Shown here: in pieces, positions 35,209 through 42,743 of the stretch | Layout of the letters: the number at the start of each line of letters is the position of its first letter | Position numbering within the stretch: position 1 is the stretch's first letter | Assembly (NCBI RefSeq): GCF_013364275.1 | Contig: NZ_CP054932.1 | Location: 5,704,001-5,768,000, forward strand | Length of the DNA stretch: 64,000 nt | Direction: 5' to 3' | Origin: Actinomadura sp. NAK00032 | Lineage (GTDB): Bacteria > Actinomycetota > Actinomycetes > Streptosporangiales > Streptosporangiaceae | The notes under the pieces: model-generated | Database searches by the model: none | What the model was told of the DNA's origin: nothing | The model's input: only the letters and a program-made list of their open reading frames with translations | Position numbers and translations under genes: made by a program

Positions 35209-36165
35209 ATGCGGGCCGCGGAGATCAGGGAATGCGGACGCCCGCCCGTCGTGGCGGACCGCGAGCCTCCCGTGCCGGGCGACGGCGAGGTCCTGGTGGA
35301 CGTCCTCGCCGCGCCCATCACGCCGCTCGACCTGCTGTGCGCGAGCGGGACGTCCTACTTCGGGACGCCCGCGACGCCGTACGTGCCGGGCGTCCAGGGC
35401 GTCGGGACGTCCAGGGGCCGGACGGTCTGGTTCCCGAGCCCGGCCGGGATGGCGCCGGGCGACGGGAGCATGGCCGAGGTCGCGTGCGTCCCGGAGGCGT
35501 CGCTCGTCGAGCTGCCGGGCGGCGCCGACCCCGTGCGGCTGGCGGCGCTCGGGCTGTCGGCCGTCGCCGCGCACATGGCGCTGACCTGGCGCGGCGGGCT
35601 CGCCGCCGGTGAGCAGGTCATCGTGCTCGGCGCGGGCGGGGTCGTCGGGCAGGCCGCCGTGCGGCTCGCGCGGACGGCGGGCGCGCGGCGGGTCGTCGCC
35701 GGCGCCCGGTCACCGGGCGCCCGGGCGCGGGCGGCGGCGGCCGGCGCGGACGCGGTCGTCGCCCTCGACACCGCCGACGTCGCCGAGCTGGCCCGGCGGT
35801 TCACCGGCGCCGCCGACGGGCCCGTGGACCTGGTCCTCGATCCGCTGTTCGGCGCCCCGGCGGCGGCAGCGGCGCGGACGCTGCGTCCCGGCGGGCGGCT
35901 CGTCAACCTCGGGAGCTCGGCGGACGAGACGTGCCCGATCGAGTCCTCGCTGCTTCGGGGAAGGTCGCTGCGGCTGCTCGGCTACACCAACAACGAGCTG
36001 TCGGCGGAGCAGCGGGCGGCGTCGATCAGGTTCGTCGCGGAGCAGGCCGCGTCCGGGCGGCTCGACGCGGCCCACGAGACCGTGCCCCTGGAGGACGCGG
36101 CGGAGGCGTGGCGGCGGCAGGGCGCGGGCACGGCGGCCGGGCGGATCGTCCTCACCCCGCGGTGA
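35209..36165 (+). CDS. Zinc-independent MDR/quinone-oxidoreductase-type dehydrogenase
   Basis: The 318-residue protein has the MDR (medium-chain dehydrogenase/reductase) N-terminal domain with PPVPGDGEVLVDVLAAPITPLD and the NADPH-binding VIVLGAGGVVGQAAVRLA (AxGGxxG-type). PVDLVLDPLFGAPAAAAART and RLVNLGSSA follow. No structural-zinc Cys set is seen, so it resembles quinone reductase/enoyl reductase. It is 4 nt after the LigA-like gene and ends the operon, with its 3' end overlapping convergent iclR by 14 bp. A reductive step on an unsaturated ring-fission product is plausible. Confidence 0.85.
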   Translation: MRAAEIRECGRPPVVADREPPVPGDGEVLVDVLAAPITPLDLLCASGTSYFGTPATPYVPGVQGVGTSRGRTVWFPSPAGMAPGDGSMAEVACVPEASLVELPGGADPVRLAALGLSAVAAHMALTWRGGLAAGEQVIVLGAGGVVGQAAVRLARTAGARRVVAGARSPGARARAAAAGADAVVALDTADVAELARRFTGAADGPVDLVLDPLFGAPAAAAARTLRPGGRLVNLGSSADETCPIESSLLRGRSLRLLGYTNNELSAEQRAASIRFVAEQAASGRLDAAHETVPLEDAAEAWRRQGAGTAAGRIVLTPR

Positions 36166-36952
36166 CCTGGGGGACGGTCTCCAGCCGCGCGAAGTCGGCG
36201 CTGATCTCCCCCGCCGTGTGCAGCAGCAGCGGAAGGTGCTCCTCCAGCAGCTGCTCGACGGGCGTCTCGGCGGCGTGGGTGTTGACGTTGATGCCCGCGA
36301 TGACCGTGCCGGAGCCGTCCCGCAGCGGCGCCGCGACCGAGCGGATGCCGCGGGCGAGCTGCTCGTCCGTCAGCGCCCAGCCGCGCGCCCGCACCTCGCG
36401 CAGCTCGGCGTCCCGCTCGGCTCTGGTGAGGTGGACGCGCGGCTCCAGCCCGGAGCGGGTCGGCTCGGCGAGGATCCGGTCGACCTCGGCGGGTTCGAGC
36501 GCGGCGAGCTGCACCTTGCCGAGCGAGGTCTGCAGCGCGGGGAACCGGGTGCCGATCTGCACCGCCAGCGCGACGATCTTCGGGACGGCGACGCGTGCGA
36601 CGTAGACGATGTCGGACCCGTCGAGCTGCGCGACCGAGCACGACTCGTTGGTCCGGGCGACGAGCCGCTCCATGTGCGGGCGCGCCACGTCCCACAGGCC
36701 CATGGAGCGGACGTAGGCGACGCCGAGGTCGAGCACGCGCGGGGTGAGCGCGTAGCCGCCCTCGCCCGCCCGGACGTAGCCGAGTTCCCCCAGTGTCAGC
36801 AGGACGCGGCGGGCGGTCGGCCGGGCGAGCCCGGCGGCCTCGGCGACCTGCGCGAGCGTCATCACCGGCCGCCGCGCCTCGAAGGCGGTGATGACGTCCA
36901 GGCCCCGGGCCAGCGCCTCGATGAAATCCGGTCCGGTGCCTTCCCGTGGCAT
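36152..36952 (-). CDS. IclR family transcriptional regulator (PcaR/PobR-like)
   Basis: The 266-residue protein has an N-terminal winged helix-turn-helix (TLAQVAEAAGLARPTARRVLLTLGELGYV) and the IclR effector domain with LGKVQLAAL, RARGWALTDEQLARGIRSVAAPLRD and AGINVNTHA. Such regulators of aromatic catabolism respond to ring or ring-fission acids. Start ATG has GAGGGG 7 nt upstream. It lies 87 nt downstream of the SDR-hydrolase-MaoC genes on the same strand. A perfect 8-bp-arm palindrome containing a TATGAT -10 sits 26 nt upstream, so autoregulation is likely. Confidence 0.92.
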   Translation of the reverse strand: MPREGTGPDFIEALARGLDVITAFEARRPVMTLAQVAEAAGLARPTARRVLLTLGELGYVRAGEGGYALTPRVLDLGVAYVRSMGLWDVARPHMERLVARTNESCSVAQLDGSDIVYVARVAVPKIVALAVQIGTRFPALQTSLGKVQLAALEPAEVDRILAEPTRSGLEPRVHLTRAERDAELREVRARGWALTDEQLARGIRSVAAPLRDGSGTVIAGINVNTHAAETPVEQLLEEHLPLLLHTAGEISADFARLETVPQVTAG

Positions 36953-36978
36953 CGATCATCCCCTCGCCGTCGTCGTCA

Positions 36979-37001
36979 AGGTGTCCATCATACGGACACC
37001 T
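36979..37001 (-). promoter_or_regulatory. IclR operator palindrome with embedded -10
   Basis: AGGTGTCC and GGACACCT are perfect 8-bp arms around 7 nt. On the minus strand the centre holds TATGAT (36987-36992), a near-consensus -10 for iclR. The inner GTCC-N7-GGAC pattern recurs at 31938-31952 before the CoA-transferase operon. Confidence 0.7.
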
Positions 37002-37039
37002 GACCGGAGGCCCGCGCGGCGGTGGGGGCGGCCGAACGG

Positions 37040-37492
37040 CTACGGGTGGAAGCGGAAGATGCCCTGCAGGACGCAGGCGGGCTTGCCGCCGTTCTCGATC
37101 TCCACGACGAGGTCGGCGGTGACCTGGAGGCCGCCGGCGACGTCCGCCACGTCGGCGAGCGCGCCGGACAGCCGGATCCGGGAGCCGGCCGGGACGGGGG
37201 CCGGGAAGCGCACCTTGTTCAGCCCGTAGTTGATCTTCGTGGTGACGCCGGTGACGTCGAGCAGCTCCGTCCACAGCGGGATGACCAGCGACAGCGTCAG
37301 GTACCCGTGCGCGACGGGGCCGCCGAACGGGCCGTCCTTGGCGCGCTCGGGGTCGGTGTGGATCCACTGGTGGTCGCCGGTGGCGTCGGCGAAGGTGTCG
37401 ATGCGGGCCTGGTCCACCTCCAGCCAGCGGCTGGTGCCGAGCGAGCCGCCCGCCAGGCTCTTCAGGTCCTCGTACGCGACGGTCGTGCTCAT
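37040..37492 (-). CDS. MaoC-type (R)-enoyl-CoA hydratase/dehydratase
   Basis: The 150-residue single hot-dog domain has the hydratase-2 motif FADATGDHQWIHTDPERAKDGPFGGPVAHG, with the catalytic Asp and His, then LTLSLVIPLW. Family members hydrate trans-2-enoyl-CoA thioesters. Its ATG overlaps the preceding hydrolase stop (ATGA) with GAGAAGG upstream, so it is the third coupled gene of the minus-strand operon. It supports a CoA-thioester pathway in this island. Confidence 0.92.
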   Translation of the reverse strand: MSTTVAYEDLKSLAGGSLGTSRWLEVDQARIDTFADATGDHQWIHTDPERAKDGPFGGPVAHGYLTLSLVIPLWTELLDVTGVTTKINYGLNKVRFPAPVPAGSRIRLSGALADVADVAGGLQVTADLVVEIENGGKPACVLQGIFRFHP

Positions 37493-38385
37493 GCCTTCTC
37501 CTCGCTCGCCGGAGCGAGGCCGAGGGCCCGCACGGCGTTGTCCTTCAGGATCTTGGGGCGGACGTGCGGCTTGATCTCCAGCGCGTCGAAGTCGCGCCGC
37601 CACCGGTCCGGGGTGATGACCGGGTAGTCGGAGCCGAACAGGACCTTGTCCTGCAGCAGGCCGTTGGCGTACCGGACGAGCTGCGGCGGGAAGTACTTCG
37701 GCGACCAGCCGGACAGGTCGATGTAGACGTTCGGCTTGTGCGTGGCGACGGCGAGCGCCTCGTCCTGCCAGGGGAACGACGGGTGCGCCATGATGATCGT
37801 CAGCTCGGGGAGGTCGACGGCGACGCCGTCCAGCAGCATCGGGTTGGACAGGCCGAGCCGGATGCCGCCACCGCCCGGCATCCCGGCGCCGATCCCGGTC
37901 TGCCCGGTGTGGAACAGGGCCGGGACGCCGTGCTCGGCGGCGACCTCCAGCAGCGGGTAGGCGCTGCGGTCGTCGGGCGAGAAGCCCTGCAGCGACGGGT
38001 GGAACTTGATGCCGCGCACGCCGTGCTCCTCGATGAGCCGGCGGAACGTCCGGGCGCCGGCGCGGCCCTTGGCCGGGTCGACGCTCGCGAACGGGATCAG
38101 CACGTCGGGGTGCGCGGCGGCGCGGTCGGCGATCTCCTCGCTGGAGATGGCGGGGTGCCCGGTGGCGTTCTCGATGTCGACGGTGAACACGACGGCCGCC
38201 GTCCGCCGCTCGCGGTAGTGGGCGGCGATCTCGTCGATCGTGGGCGTGCGGTTCTGGCCGGCGCCGAAGTACTTCGCCGACGCCTCCATGAACTCCTCCG
38301 GCAGGGACAGGTGGCCGTGCCCGTCGGACTCGACGTGGACGTGGACGTCGATGGCCTCCAGCGCGTCCAGGTCGAGGCCGCTCAC
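37489..38385 (-). CDS. Amidohydrolase_2 family metal-dependent hydrolase/decarboxylase (LigJ/ACMSD-like)
   Basis: The 298-residue TIM-barrel protein has AIDVHVHVESDG with the N-terminal HxH, GVRGIKFHPSLQGF, LFHTGQTG, TIIMAHPSFPW and FGSDYPVITP near the end. The family includes 4-oxalomesaconate hydratase (LigJ), ACMS decarboxylase and gamma-resorcylate decarboxylase, all acting on aromatic acids or ring-fission products. This context makes hydration or decarboxylation of an extradiol cleavage product likely. GTG overlaps the SDR stop (GTGA) and its own stop overlaps the MaoC ATG. Confidence 0.88.
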   Translation of the reverse strand: MSGLDLDALEAIDVHVHVESDGHGHLSLPEEFMEASAKYFGAGQNRTPTIDEIAAHYRERRTAAVVFTVDIENATGHPAISSEEIADRAAAHPDVLIPFASVDPAKGRAGARTFRRLIEEHGVRGIKFHPSLQGFSPDDRSAYPLLEVAAEHGVPALFHTGQTGIGAGMPGGGGIRLGLSNPMLLDGVAVDLPELTIIMAHPSFPWQDEALAVATHKPNVYIDLSGWSPKYFPPQLVRYANGLLQDKVLFGSDYPVITPDRWRRDFDALEIKPHVRPKILKDNAVRALGLAPASEEKA

Positions 38386-39296
38386 GCGGCGCCCTCCGGG
38401 GCCTCGGGGAGGTTCTCCCCCACGCTCTGCTCGTGCTCGGCGAAGACCGCCGGCCAGGCGCCGGCGATGTCGTCCGCGTCCCAGCCGCCGTCCCGGTAGG
38501 CGGCGACGGCCTGGGTCGGGTGCGTCCAGAGCGAGAGCCGGTCGCCGCCGATCCCGATGGCCTGCCCGGTGATGCCGGACGCGGCGTCCGAGGCGAGGAA
38601 GGCCACCAGCCCGGCGGCGTCCTCGGGGGTGCCGAAGGCCAGCGCGCGGCGCGCGAACGGCGGCATGGCGCGGCCCTCCCGCATCGCCGCCACGTAGGGG
38701 GCCAGCGCGGGGATCGTCTCGGTCATCGCGGTCGCCGCGACGGGCACGACCGCGTTGACGGTGACGTTCGCGCGGGCCAGCTCCATCGCCCAGGTCCGGA
38801 CGAACCCGACGATCCCGGCCTTGGCCGCCGAGTAGTTCGTCTGGCCGAAGTTGCCGCGCTGCCCGGCCGGCGAGCCGACCAGGATGAGCCGGCCGCCCGC
38901 GCCCTGCTCGCGGAACCGGACCGCCGCCGCGCGGGCGCAGGTGAACGTGCCCTTCAGATGTACCTGGACGACGGTGTCGAAGTCGTCGTCGGTCATCTTC
39001 CACAGCACCCGGTCGCGCAGGACGCCGGCGTTGGTCACCATCACGTCGAGCCGGCCGAACTCCGCCACGGCCCGCGCGACCAGCGCGTCGGCGGCCTCGG
39101 CGGGGCCGACCGCGGCGGGGTGCGCGACGGCCCGCCCGCCCGCGGCGGCGATGCCCGCCGCGGCCGCCTCGGCGGCGCCGGCGTCCGCGTCGTTGACGAC
39201 GACGGCCGCGCCGGCGCGGGCGAGTTCGCCGGCGTAGGCGAGGCCGAGGCCCCGGCCGGCTCCGGTGACCACCGCCACCTTCCCGTTCAGCTCCAT
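38382..39296 (-). CDS. Short-chain dehydrogenase/reductase (multifunctional-enzyme-type hydroxyacyl-CoA dehydrogenase)
   Basis: The 304-residue SDR opens KVAVVTGAGRGLGLAYAGEL with the TGxxxGxG motif, then VTNAGVLRD, the catalytic Tyr/Lys in TNYSAAKAG, and a C-terminal extension past the usual 250 residues. The LRDRVLWKMTDDDFD signature is typical of D-hydroxyacyl-CoA dehydrogenases related to peroxisomal multifunctional enzyme 2. It probably oxidises the hydroxyl placed by the MaoC hydratase encoded in the same operon. ATG 39296 is preferred over the GTG 6 nt upstream. The promoter is at 39328-39356. Confidence 0.9.
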   Translation of the reverse strand: MELNGKVAVVTGAGRGLGLAYAGELARAGAAVVVNDADAGAAEAAAAGIAAAGGRAVAHPAAVGPAEAADALVARAVAEFGRLDVMVTNAGVLRDRVLWKMTDDDFDTVVQVHLKGTFTCARAAAVRFREQGAGGRLILVGSPAGQRGNFGQTNYSAAKAGIVGFVRTWAMELARANVTVNAVVPVAATAMTETIPALAPYVAAMREGRAMPPFARRALAFGTPEDAAGLVAFLASDAASGITGQAIGIGGDRLSLWTHPTQAVAAYRDGGWDADDIAGAWPAVFAEHEQSVGENLPEAPEGAA

Positions 39297-39327
39297 TGCC
39301 ACCCTTCCGATCCGCGTTGTGCCCTAG

Positions 39328-39356
39328 AAGCTAGATTCATTGCTGTCGCTCGTCAA
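39328..39356 (-). promoter_or_regulatory. Predicted promoter of the SDR-hydrolase-MaoC-iclR operon
   Basis: On the minus strand, TTGACG (39351-39356) and TAGCTT (39328-39333) have a 17-nt spacer. CTAG-AAG-CTAG at 39324-39334 overlaps the -10 and could be an operator half-site pair. The paaX gene is divergent. Confidence 0.65.
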
Positions 39357-39442
39357 GATTTGTTCGAATAAAGTGGGACGCGACCGGCCGGCATGGTGGG
39401 ATGTCCACCGACGGCGGCGAACGGCGACGACGGAGGACGGGC

Positions 39443-40294
39443 ATGACCGGCGAGCAGGACGAGGCGTCCGCGAGCGCACGGCCGCGGCGGCGCGCCCCGC
39501 AGCAGCTGCTGTTCAGCTTCCTCGGCTCGCTCGTCCTCGACCGCGGCCTCCCGCCGATCAGCTCCCGGGTGTTCCTGCACCTGCTGGAGGACCTCGGCGT
39601 CGCGGAGGCGGCCGGCCGCGCCACGCTCGCGCGGATGACCCGCAAGGGGCAGCTCGCCCGCGTCCGGGAGGGCCGCACCGCGCGGTTCTCGCTCACCCCG
39701 TGGGCCGAGGAGCTGCTGCGCGAGGCCACCCCCCGGGTCCGCTCGGCGGAGCCGTTCGCCCACCCGGGCGGCGCGTGGACGCTGCTCAGCTACTCCATGC
39801 CGGAGAGCCGCCGCGACCTGCGCCACCAGATCCGCGCCCGGCTGATCTGGGCCGGCTTCGGCGGGCTGCGCGACGGGCTGTGGATCGCGCCCGGCCGGGT
39901 CGACATCGGCGCGATCTTCGCCGGCCCCGAGTTCGCCGGGCTGGCGGAGCTGGCCGACGCGTTCTACTCCGTCCCGGTCGAGGGCACCGACGTGCCGCGG
40001 CTGCTGCGCCGCGCCTGGGACGTCCCGGCGATCCGCGCCGAGCACGAGTCGTTCATCGCGACCTGGACGCCCGACCGGGAGCGGCGCGGCAGCCCGCTCA
40101 GCCGGCTCACCCTGCTCGGTGCCGACTGGCTGCAGCTGCTGCGCACCGACCCGGGCCTGCCCGCCGGGCACCTGCCCGCCGACTGGCCCGCGCCGGCGTC
40201 CACCGCCCTGTACCGGGAGCGGTTCGCCGCGCTGGAACCCGACGCCGCCGACCAGCTCCGCACCCTGCTCGCCGCCGACGCCGGCCGCCGCTGA
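39443..40294 (+). CDS. PaaX family transcriptional regulator
   Basis: The 283-residue protein has the PaaX layout: an N-terminal winged HTH (QQLLFSFLGSLVLDRGLPPISSRVFLHLLEDLGV, ATLARMTRKGQLAR), the WTLLSYSMPESRRDLRHQIRARLIWAGFGGLRDGLWIAPG linker-strand region, and a C-terminal helical domain with LPADWPA. The prototype represses phenylacetate degradation and binds phenylacetyl-CoA. No paa genes are here, so an aryl- or acyl-CoA ligand from this island is the better guess. It may control the divergent SDR operon or the downstream P450. ATG has GGAGG 8 nt upstream. Confidence 0.9.
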   Translation: MTGEQDEASASARPRRRAPQQLLFSFLGSLVLDRGLPPISSRVFLHLLEDLGVAEAAGRATLARMTRKGQLARVREGRTARFSLTPWAEELLREATPRVRSAEPFAHPGGAWTLLSYSMPESRRDLRHQIRARLIWAGFGGLRDGLWIAPGRVDIGAIFAGPEFAGLAELADAFYSVPVEGTDVPRLLRRAWDVPAIRAEHESFIATWTPDRERRGSPLSRLTLLGADWLQLLRTDPGLPAGHLPADWPAPASTALYRERFAALEPDAADQLRTLLAADAGRR

Positions 40295-40464
40295 ACCGGC
40301 GCCGGCACCGTCGCGCGCCATTTAAGGAATGGCCGAAAAGTCGGCGGGCGGACGATTCCACGCGCTGATCTGGCGGCCCGGCGCGGTGCCCCGTACGTTG
40401 GCTGGGTCGGTCATTCGGGAGCCGCCCGCGGGTGCGCTCCGACGCGTCCGTGGAGAGGGCCACC

Positions 40465-41679
40465 ATGGAGAATCCGCTCGTCATCGACCCGTCCGGCGGC
40501 GATGTCCAGGGAGAGGCCGCGAAACTGCGGGCGCGCGGACCGGTGACGCCCGTCGAACTGCCCGGCGGCGTCACCGCGTGGGCGGTCACCGGCCAGGAGC
40601 AGCTGAAACGGCTGCTGGCCGATCCGCGGGTCTCGAAGGACCCGAACCTGCACTGGACGAAGTACATCGACGGCGAGATCGCCGAGGACTGGCCGCTGCG
40701 CCTGTGGGTCTCGGTGCGGAACATGTTCACCGCCTACGGCGAGGACCACCGCCGGCTGCGGGCCATCATCTCCCGGGCGTTCACGCCGCGCCGCACCGAG
40801 GCGCTCCGGCCCGACGTCGAGCGGATCACCGCCGGCCTGCTGGACGGGCTCGCCGCCGCTCCCGGCGGGCGCGCCGACCTGCGCGAGGCGTTCGCCTACC
40901 CGCTGCCGATCGAGGTGATCTGCCGGCTGTTCGGCGTCCCGGAGGAGACCCGGCCGAGCCTGCGCCGGTGCGTGGACGGCATCTTCAACACCGCGCTGAC
41001 GGCGCAGGAGGCCATCGCCAACCAGACCGAGATGTACGGCATCCTGCAGGACTTCGTCGCGTTCCGGCGCCGCGAGCCCGCCGACGACCTGGCCGGCGTG
41101 CTGATCTCCTCCCGCGACGAGGACGGGTCGCGGCTGAGCGAGGAGGAACTGGTCGACACGCTGATCCTGATGATCTCCGCCGGGCACGAGACCACGGTGA
41201 ACCTGCTCGACCAGGCGGTCACGGCGCTGCTGACGCATCCGGAGCAGCGCGCGCTCGCCCGGTCCGGGGCGGTGCCGTGGGCGGAGGTGATCGAGGAGGC
41301 GCTGCGCTGGCAGGCGCCCGTCGCGAACCTGCCGCTGCGCTACGCGGTCGAGGACATCGACGTCGGCGGCGTCACGATCGGCAAGGGCGAGGCGATCCTC
41401 GCCGCCTACGCGGCGGCCGGGCGCGACCTCGCGCTGCACGGCGACGGCGCCGACGCCTTCGACATCACCCGGGCCGGCAAGGAGCACCTCTCCTTCGGCC
41501 ACGGCGTGCACTTCTGCATGGGCTCGCCCCTCGCGCGGATGGAGGCCGAGATCGCGCTTCCCGCGCTTTTCGCGCGCTTCCCGGATATGGCGCTCGCCGT
41601 CGATCCCGGCGAGCTGCGGCCGGTCGAGTCGTTCATCTCCAACGGGCACCGGTCGCTGCCGGTCGAACTGAATTCCTGA
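40465..41679 (+). CDS. Cytochrome P450 (CYP105/107-like soluble bacterial type)
   Basis: The 404-residue P450 shows the I-helix oxygen-binding motif AGHETT, the K-helix ExxR in EEALRW, and the heme-ligand loop FGHGVHFCMG with Cys351. The segment around FNTALTAQEAIANQTEMYG follows the bacterial class I pattern. It needs ferredoxin and reductase, and neither is encoded nearby. Position 170 nt after paaX and next to the ring-cleavage island suggests hydroxylation or O-demethylation of an upstream aromatic, though secondary metabolism is possible. The start has GGAGAGGG upstream. A strong hairpin terminator follows. Confidence 0.93.
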   Translation: MENPLVIDPSGGDVQGEAAKLRARGPVTPVELPGGVTAWAVTGQEQLKRLLADPRVSKDPNLHWTKYIDGEIAEDWPLRLWVSVRNMFTAYGEDHRRLRAIISRAFTPRRTEALRPDVERITAGLLDGLAAAPGGRADLREAFAYPLPIEVICRLFGVPEETRPSLRRCVDGIFNTALTAQEAIANQTEMYGILQDFVAFRRREPADDLAGVLISSRDEDGSRLSEEELVDTLILMISAGHETTVNLLDQAVTALLTHPEQRALARSGAVPWAEVIEEALRWQAPVANLPLRYAVEDIDVGGVTIGKGEAILAAYAAAGRDLALHGDGADAFDITRAGKEHLSFGHGVHFCMGSPLARMEAEIALPALFARFPDMALAVDPGELRPVESFISNGHRSLPVELNS

Positions 41680-41687
41680 GCTTTCGC

Positions 41688-41730
41688 CGCGCCTTTCCCC
41701 GGCCCGCTCGCGAGACCGGGGAAAAGCGCG
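41688..41730. terminator. Bidirectional terminator between the P450 and the LigD-type gene
   Basis: CGCGC-C-TTTCCCCGG (41688-41702) pairs with CCGGGGAAA-A-GCGCG (41716-41730), giving 14 pairs with one mismatch and a 13-nt loop. It lies between convergent genes ending at 41679 and 41749. Confidence 0.8.
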
Positions 41731-41748
41731 GGACGGCCCGTGGATCCG

Positions 41749-42705
41749 TCAGCCCGCGTCGCGGCGCGCCTTCGCCCGGCGCTTGCCCTCGTGCATCGCC
41801 TGGACCCGCGCGATCGGGATCGTGTGCCCCTCCTCGACCAGGTCGGCGGGCAGGGCCTGCGGGGCCGGCATGAGCTCCGCCCAGGGGTCGCGGTCGCCGA
41901 GGACGCCGAGCGCGTTCCTGATCGTGAAGTCGGCCGGGGAGACGCCGTCGAGGTCGTCCCAGGCGACGGGGAACGAGACGGGCGCGCCGGGCCGGATGCG
42001 CGGGCTGTAGGCGGCGGCGACGGTCGCGCCGCCCGCGCGGGTGGAGTCGAGGAACACCTTGCCGCCCCGGTCCTCGCGGATGAACGCGGTCGTCGCGAGC
42101 CCGGGGTCGAGCCGCTCGGCGCGGGCGCCGAGCGCGCGGGTGGCGGCGGCGACGTCCTCGGCCACGGCGGCGCCGTCCAGCGGGACGAACACGTGCACGC
42201 CCTTGGCGCCGCTGGTCTTCACCGCGCCCGCCAGCCCGGAGCCGTCCAGCGCGCGCCGGACCAGGTGCGCGGCCCGCACGGCGGCGCCGAACGCGGCCGC
42301 GCCCGGCGGGTCGATGTCGATCACGAGGTGGGTGGGGCGGTGCGGCGCGTCCGCGCGCAACAGCGGCGGGTGGTACTCGACGGCGCGCTGGTTGGCGAAC
42401 CACAGCAGGGTGCGGCGGTCGTCGCACAGCGCGTACGACACCTCGCGCCGCGACGTCTCCGCCCACACCTTCACGGTCCGCACCCAGGACGGGGTGTACT
42501 TGGGGACGTTCTTCTGCATGAACGGCTTCTGGCCGCGCAGCACGCGGATCACCGACAGCGGGCGCCCGGCCAGCTGCGGCACGAGGCGGCCGGCGACGGC
42601 GTCCAGGTAGTCGACCAGGTCGCGCTTGGTCGCGTCGGCCCCCTCGAACAGGGGCTGGTCGAGGTTCGTCAGCCGGACCCCGTCACGCTCCTCATCGGCG
42701 CTCAC
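41749..42705 (-). CDS. LigD-type NHEJ polymerase/primase domain protein
   Basis: The 318-residue protein is a stand-alone PolDom of the archaeo-eukaryotic primase fold. Typical pieces are GVRLTNLDQPLF, RGQKPFMQKN, EYHPPLL, the catalytic DID in HLVIDIDPPG, TSGAKGVHVFVPL and a C-terminal SPADFTIRNAL. It adds ribo- or deoxyribonucleotides at DNA ends during non-homologous end joining. The ligase and phosphoesterase domains and the ku gene are absent here. GTG 42705 is the only start that gives a normal PolDom N-terminus. It follows the transglutaminase-like gene on the same strand. Confidence 0.9.
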   Translation of the reverse strand: MSADEERDGVRLTNLDQPLFEGADATKRDLVDYLDAVAGRLVPQLAGRPLSVIRVLRGQKPFMQKNVPKYTPSWVRTVKVWAETSRREVSYALCDDRRTLLWFANQRAVEYHPPLLRADAPHRPTHLVIDIDPPGAAAFGAAVRAAHLVRRALDGSGLAGAVKTSGAKGVHVFVPLDGAAVAEDVAAATRALGARAERLDPGLATTAFIREDRGGKVFLDSTRAGGATVAAAYSPRIRPGAPVSFPVAWDDLDGVSPADFTIRNALGVLGDRDPWAELMPAPQALPADLVEEGHTIPIARVQAMHEGKRRAKARRDAG

Positions 42706-42743
42706 CCCACCACCATCGCACGCCCGTCCGACAGAGGCGGGGG

